A DNA stretch of 64,000 bases, from assembly GCF_015223065.1 (NCBI RefSeq), contig NZ_JADFBY010000003.1:519165-583164 (forward strand), read 5' to 3'. Shown in pieces: positions 60,436 to 64,000 of this stretch. The notes under the pieces were generated by a model, which was not told where the DNA came from, did not search any database, and saw nothing but the letters and a program-made list of their open reading frames with translations. Position numbers and translations under genes: made by a program. How positions within the stretch are numbered: position 1 is the first letter of the stretch; every line of letters starts with the position of its first letter. This DNA comes from Mucilaginibacter sp. JRF (lineage in GTDB: Bacteria > Bacteroidota > Bacteroidia > Sphingobacteriales > Sphingobacteriaceae).

Positions 60436-61758
60436 CTATTTGGCAGCTACACGCCATATTTTATTGGCAGAATCATCAGTTACCAGTATCGATCCGTCCT
60501 TAAGCACGGCCACATCAACCGGGCGACCGTAAACTTCGCCTTTTTCGGCATCAGCAATAAAGCCGGTTAAAAAATCCTGCAACTGGCCGGTAGGTTTACC
60601 GTTGCTGAAAGGCGCATAAACTACCTTATATCCTACCAGTTTCGAACTGTTCCACGAGCCATGCTGACCAATGAACGCGCCACCCTCATATTGCTGCGGA
60701 AACTTATTGCCGGTGTAAAATGCCAGCCCCAATGATGCAGTGTGCGGACCAACAGCCAAATCGGGCACCAGGGTTTTCTTTACCAGGTCGGGGTTCTTTT
60801 GTTTTACCGATGGATCTTCGTGCGGGCCAAAGTAAGCGTACGGCCAGCCGTAAAAGCCACCCTCCTTTACACTGGTAAGGTAATCGGGCACCAGGCCATC
60901 GCCCAGTTTATCACGCTCGTTAACCACGGCAAATAACTTACCTGTTTTGGGTTCCCAGTCAGTACCTACAGGGTTGCGCAAACCGGCCGCATAGATACGT
61001 TCGGCCGAACCATCTGGGTTTATCTCCAGTATATTGGCACGACGAATCTCGTTGTTCAGCCCATTCTCGGCAACATTACTGCCCGAACCTACCGATATGT
61101 ATATCTTTTTACCATCCTTGCTCGCTATCAGGTTACGTGTCCAATGGTTGTTATATCCTCCCGCGGGCAGGTCGAGTATCTTGGTGCCTTTGGCGGTAAT
61201 TTCGGTTTGACCGGTTTTGTAGGGGTAGCGCCATAAGCCATCAGTATTGGCAACATAAAACCAATCGCCAAGCACCAATATGCCGTATGGCTGGTTCAGC
61301 TTACCAACAAATATGGTACGCAGATCGTATTTTCCATCGCCATTGGTATCTCTGAAAAGGATAACATCATTGGCGCTTTTGCCCATGTTTTGTGATTTAT
61401 CCTTACCGCTCAACGAGGCCTCGGCTTTCTTTTTAGCCCCTTTGGGTTCGGTATTTGCTTCGGATACGAATATATCGCCGTTAGGCGCCACATAAATATT
61501 ACGGGGATTACGCAGGCTATCGGCAAAAAGGCTTACCTCAAAACCTTCCGGCGCTGTGGGCATTTTACCTTCAGGCCAGCCTATCACCTTACTGAATTTG
61601 GTGGTCGATTCAGTTTCGTAAGGCGCGGGGAGTTTTACCTCCTGCTTGCCCTGGTTGGTTACCGTATCAGCATCATTATGGTTGGCTTTTTTTTTATTGC
61701 CACAACCGGCTGCAAGCATGCCCGCCGCCAACAGGTATACCGAATATTTATTTTTCAT
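60436..61758 (-). CDS. PQQ-dependent sugar (sorbosone-like) dehydrogenase lipoprotein
   Basis: A 440-residue lipoprotein (lipobox LAAGC, Cys about residue 19). A charged linker is followed by a six-bladed propeller of the glucose/sorbosone dehydrogenase type: LRNPRNIYVAPNGDIFVSEANT, QPYGILVLGDWFYVANTDGLWRY, GGYNNHWTRNLIAS, AAGLRNPVGTDW and QHGSWNSSKLVGYKV. The family oxidises sugars with pyrroloquinoline quinone; whether this member binds PQQ is unknown. It is monocistronic, divergent from the T9SS substrate gene. Confidence 0.88.
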   Translation of the reverse strand: MKNKYSVYLLAAGMLAAGCGNKKKANHNDADTVTNQGKQEVKLPAPYETESTTKFSKVIGWPEGKMPTAPEGFEVSLFADSLRNPRNIYVAPNGDIFVSEANTEPKGAKKKAEASLSGKDKSQNMGKSANDVILFRDTNGDGKYDLRTIFVGKLNQPYGILVLGDWFYVANTDGLWRYPYKTGQTEITAKGTKILDLPAGGYNNHWTRNLIASKDGKKIYISVGSGSNVAENGLNNEIRRANILEINPDGSAERIYAAGLRNPVGTDWEPKTGKLFAVVNERDKLGDGLVPDYLTSVKEGGFYGWPYAYFGPHEDPSVKQKNPDLVKKTLVPDLAVGPHTASLGLAFYTGNKFPQQYEGGAFIGQHGSWNSSKLVGYKVVYAPFSNGKPTGQLQDFLTGFIADAEKGEVYGRPVDVAVLKDGSILVTDDSANKIWRVAAK

Positions 61759-61916
61759 GAGATGGATGTATTTGCGATCGATTGTTTAACTACTATGAAA
61801 AATATTTGTTTGCTTAGAAAGCGTTATTGTGCTAAAAGATGTATAACCCTGTTTTGGATATTCCCGGTAATGTATTACCTTGAACAGCAGTAAAAACCAA
61901 TATATCTTTACAATTA

Positions 61917-63851
61917 ATGCGCCGGCTTGCCCTTGGGTTTATGTGTTGTTTGCTGCTGATGTTCTCAGCAGGCCATATAAAGGCGCAAACCTGTAACGGT
62001 AGCCTTGGCGACCCCGTGGTGTCCGAAAGTTTTAATCAGCAGGGGCCTTTACCCAACTCACAAGCGCAAAATATTCAATATACAGCCGACCCATGCCCGC
62101 AGGATGGGCAATACACCGTAGTACGATCATACGCGCCACCATGTAATCAAAACAACTGGCACTCTGTCCCCGGCGACCATACCGGTAACGGCGGTTACAT
62201 GATTGTGGTAAACGCATCGTACACAAAAAGCCAGTTTTTTGAAAAAAGAGTAAGCGGACTCTGCGGTAATACGGTATATGAGTTATCAGTATACATTCTT
62301 GATTTGATGCGTAAGGATATTGACGGGCCCGGCGTAATACACCCTGCACTGCGTTTTTTGATAGAAGATGGAAGTGGTAATGTTATCAGGGATACTTCTA
62401 TAGCTATAGGATCAACAGCCGGGCCTGAGTTTATAAAACGGGGTGTAATGTTTGCAACGACACCGAACAGTGATGAAGTTATATTAAAAATATTTAACGA
62501 TGCCGATGGCGGGTATGGTAACGATTTTATATTGGATGATATCGCTTTCCGCGCCTGTGGCCCGCAGGTTAGCGCCGCCTTTACCGATATTGGCGAGCAG
62601 GATTACGCACCCGAGTGCCCCAGCAGCGGCACCAAACAATATACTATGCGTGCCACATCATCGCAAACAGGCTATGCGTACCAATGGCAGCAATTTATTA
62701 ACGAGGAATGGCAGGATATTCCCGGTGCCAACGCCAATACGTACGTAGCTAATATCGACCTATCAAAAGGTGGAAAATATGAATACAGGGCTGGTGTGGC
62801 CAAAGCCGGTAATCTGGGATCAGAATATTGCCGGGTATACTCGCTACCGCGAACTATTTTAATTTATGAGAAACCGGTATTGGCGCCCATAAATGATGTT
62901 ACTATTTGCAGAGGGAGTAACGCTACCATTAATCTATCCGGCGGTGTTAGGTATCTTATTAATGGCCCTGATGGCTTAAGGGTTGAAACAAGCAATTCGC
63001 AATATACTTTTCAACAGCCCGATCCACCACAAGGATGGGGTTACACCGCATACGCCTACTCAGCCGATGGTTGTATGAGCGAGCCGCGTACATTCAGGAT
63101 AATTGTGAAACCGCCATTTACAACCACAGTTACAGCGAATACAGATACCATTTGCGATGGACAATTTGTACAATTAGAAGCCACCAATAATATTGCCGAT
63201 GATTATACGTATAGCTGGTCGCCAGCGGCGGGGTTAAGTGCCACCGATGTGGCCGATCCGGTAGCATCACCACAAAAAACAACTACCTACACTGTAACCG
63301 TTAGCAATGGCGCCTGTATCGATACAAAGCAGGTAACCATTACCGTTTTACACCCGCCAGCTATTGAACTTGCTGAGCGCCGTGAAATGTTCGAGGGTAC
63401 GCCCATCAGGTTCGATCCGGTGTATTCGGGTGATATTACCAGCTACAGGTGGTTCCCCGAGGAAGGACTTGACGACCCGACCAGTGCCAACCCGCTTGTA
63501 GTAGCTACTGAGGACATGACCTATACCGTAACCGCCACCGGCCCCTGCGCTATAGCCATAGCAACGGTTTCGGTTCGCGTATATCAAAAAATAAACATCC
63601 CCAACACCTTTACGCCTAATGGCGATGGCATTAACGATGTATGGAATATTGAGGACCTGGCAACCTACCCAACCAGCGAAACACTGATATTTAACCGCAA
63701 CGGCCAGCAGGTATTCCGCAGCATTGGCTACACTACGCCGTGGGATGGAAGATTCAACAGCTCCCAACTGCCGGCGGGCACTTACTATTATATTATCGAT
63801 CTGAAGAATAATACCCCGAAGGTTGCAGGGTATGTTACTTTGTTGAGGTGA
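61917..63851 (+). CDS. Secreted protein with T9SS type B sorting domain
   Basis: A 644-residue protein with a signal peptide (cleavage after IKAQ). A carbohydrate-binding-like N-terminal domain (about 25-215, 'SGLCGNTVYELSVYILDLM', ILDDIAFRACG) is followed by Ig/PKD-type beta domains. The last 85 residues are the gliding-motility C-terminal (CHU_C) domain: IPNTFTPNGDGINDVW, ETLIFNRNGQQVF, WDGRF...LPAGTYYYII and the final GYVTLLR. This marks type IX secretion and surface attachment. The type IX machinery itself is not in the window. Confidence 0.93.
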   Translation: MRRLALGFMCCLLLMFSAGHIKAQTCNGSLGDPVVSESFNQQGPLPNSQAQNIQYTADPCPQDGQYTVVRSYAPPCNQNNWHSVPGDHTGNGGYMIVVNASYTKSQFFEKRVSGLCGNTVYELSVYILDLMRKDIDGPGVIHPALRFLIEDGSGNVIRDTSIAIGSTAGPEFIKRGVMFATTPNSDEVILKIFNDADGGYGNDFILDDIAFRACGPQVSAAFTDIGEQDYAPECPSSGTKQYTMRATSSQTGYAYQWQQFINEEWQDIPGANANTYVANIDLSKGGKYEYRAGVAKAGNLGSEYCRVYSLPRTILIYEKPVLAPINDVTICRGSNATINLSGGVRYLINGPDGLRVETSNSQYTFQQPDPPQGWGYTAYAYSADGCMSEPRTFRIIVKPPFTTTVTANTDTICDGQFVQLEATNNIADDYTYSWSPAAGLSATDVADPVASPQKTTTYTVTVSNGACIDTKQVTITVLHPPAIELAERREMFEGTPIRFDPVYSGDITSYRWFPEEGLDDPTSANPLVVATEDMTYTVTATGPCAIAIATVSVRVYQKINIPNTFTPNGDGINDVWNIEDLATYPTSETLIFNRNGQQVFRSIGYTTPWDGRFNSSQLPAGTYYYIIDLKNNTPKVAGYVTLLR

Positions 63852-63937
63852 TTGCAAGGGGGTAAACCCTCATAAGCACCATTAAACAATTATTTAACAG
63901 CGAATATTTCTCCCAAAAGGAAAGGCTTACACAATTG

Positions 63938-64000
63938 CGTCATTGCTGTAAGGTACGAAGCAATCTCTTTAGGATATTCCAGCAGGACAAGTCGCTCGGG
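63938..64000. repeat. tcattgcgag-family repeat, copy cut by the window edge
   Basis: The sequence from cgtcattgc runs through acgaagcaatctctttagg and caagtcgct to the edge. It matches the left arm and centre of the element at 23143-23227, with several changes in the arm (ctgtaaggta in place of gaggca). Confidence 0.75.

Overview
The window looks like chromosomal DNA of a Bacteroidota bacterium of the family Sphingobacteriaceae, most likely Mucilaginibacter or a close relative. That placement is an inference from four things. The families are typical of the group: DUF4270, DUF4197, DUF4920, DUF6600, a PafA-type phosphatase, a CHU/type IX secretion C-terminal domain, a CarB without its regulatory domain, and a short starch-synthase-like protein beside panC/panD. 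Many genes have a TAnnTTTG promoter box shortly upstream. Shine-Dalgarno sequences are nearly absent. Short G/C-run and tcattgcgag palindromic repeats lie between genes. No rRNA, tRNA, CRISPR array, prophage or insertion sequence was found.

Layout. 1-2.4 kb: the edge of a DUF6600 gene, an iron/2-oxoglutarate oxygenase and a LysE exporter. 2.4-6.6 kb: YceI, an orphan histidine kinase, then a phosphate block (DUF47 regulator, PiT transporter, DUF4197 lipoprotein) behind a PHO-box-like repeat. 6.6-9.3 kb: membrane, serine-hydrolase and unknown genes on the minus strand. 9.4-15.6 kb: mutL, two rhomboids, an EEP-fold enzyme and cysS. 16.6-19.0 kb: SurA-like chaperone and MoxR ATPase. 19.1-22.3 kb: a small unknown protein, rdgB, a MarR regulator and two FKBP lipoproteins. 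22.4-29.0 kb: crtZ, a repeat-rich gap, pafA, a beta-lactamase-fold hydrolase and a DPP-IV-type peptidase. 29.1-35.3 kb: information processing (ssb, mutY, HU, a 29-residue ribosomal-type protein, rng, radA). 35.4-43.3 kb: small secreted proteins, an acyl-carrier-like membrane protein, carB, DUF2306 and WG-repeat genes. 43.4-51.8 kb: M61 peptidase, panD/panC, the starch-synthase-like gene with DUF4270, a methyltransferase, a SirB1-like protein and an esterase. 52-64 kb: amtB, SIMPL, trehalose synthesis, MscS, SRPBCC, a TonB receptor, a sorbosone-dehydrogenase-like lipoprotein and a type IX secretion substrate.

Most of the window is ordinary housekeeping sequence. The least ordinary item is a double palindrome of C/G runs inserted in frame in radA. 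Others are inverted arrays of 7-base repeats in two convergent intergenic gaps, an 85-base inverted-repeat element with a second copy cut by the right edge, a possible attenuator before carB, and several proteins that keep a known fold but appear to have lost its active residues (an acyl-carrier-like protein, a starch-synthase-like protein, MutL, and a uracil-glycosylase/psi-like protein). I did not find a clear new multi-gene system.
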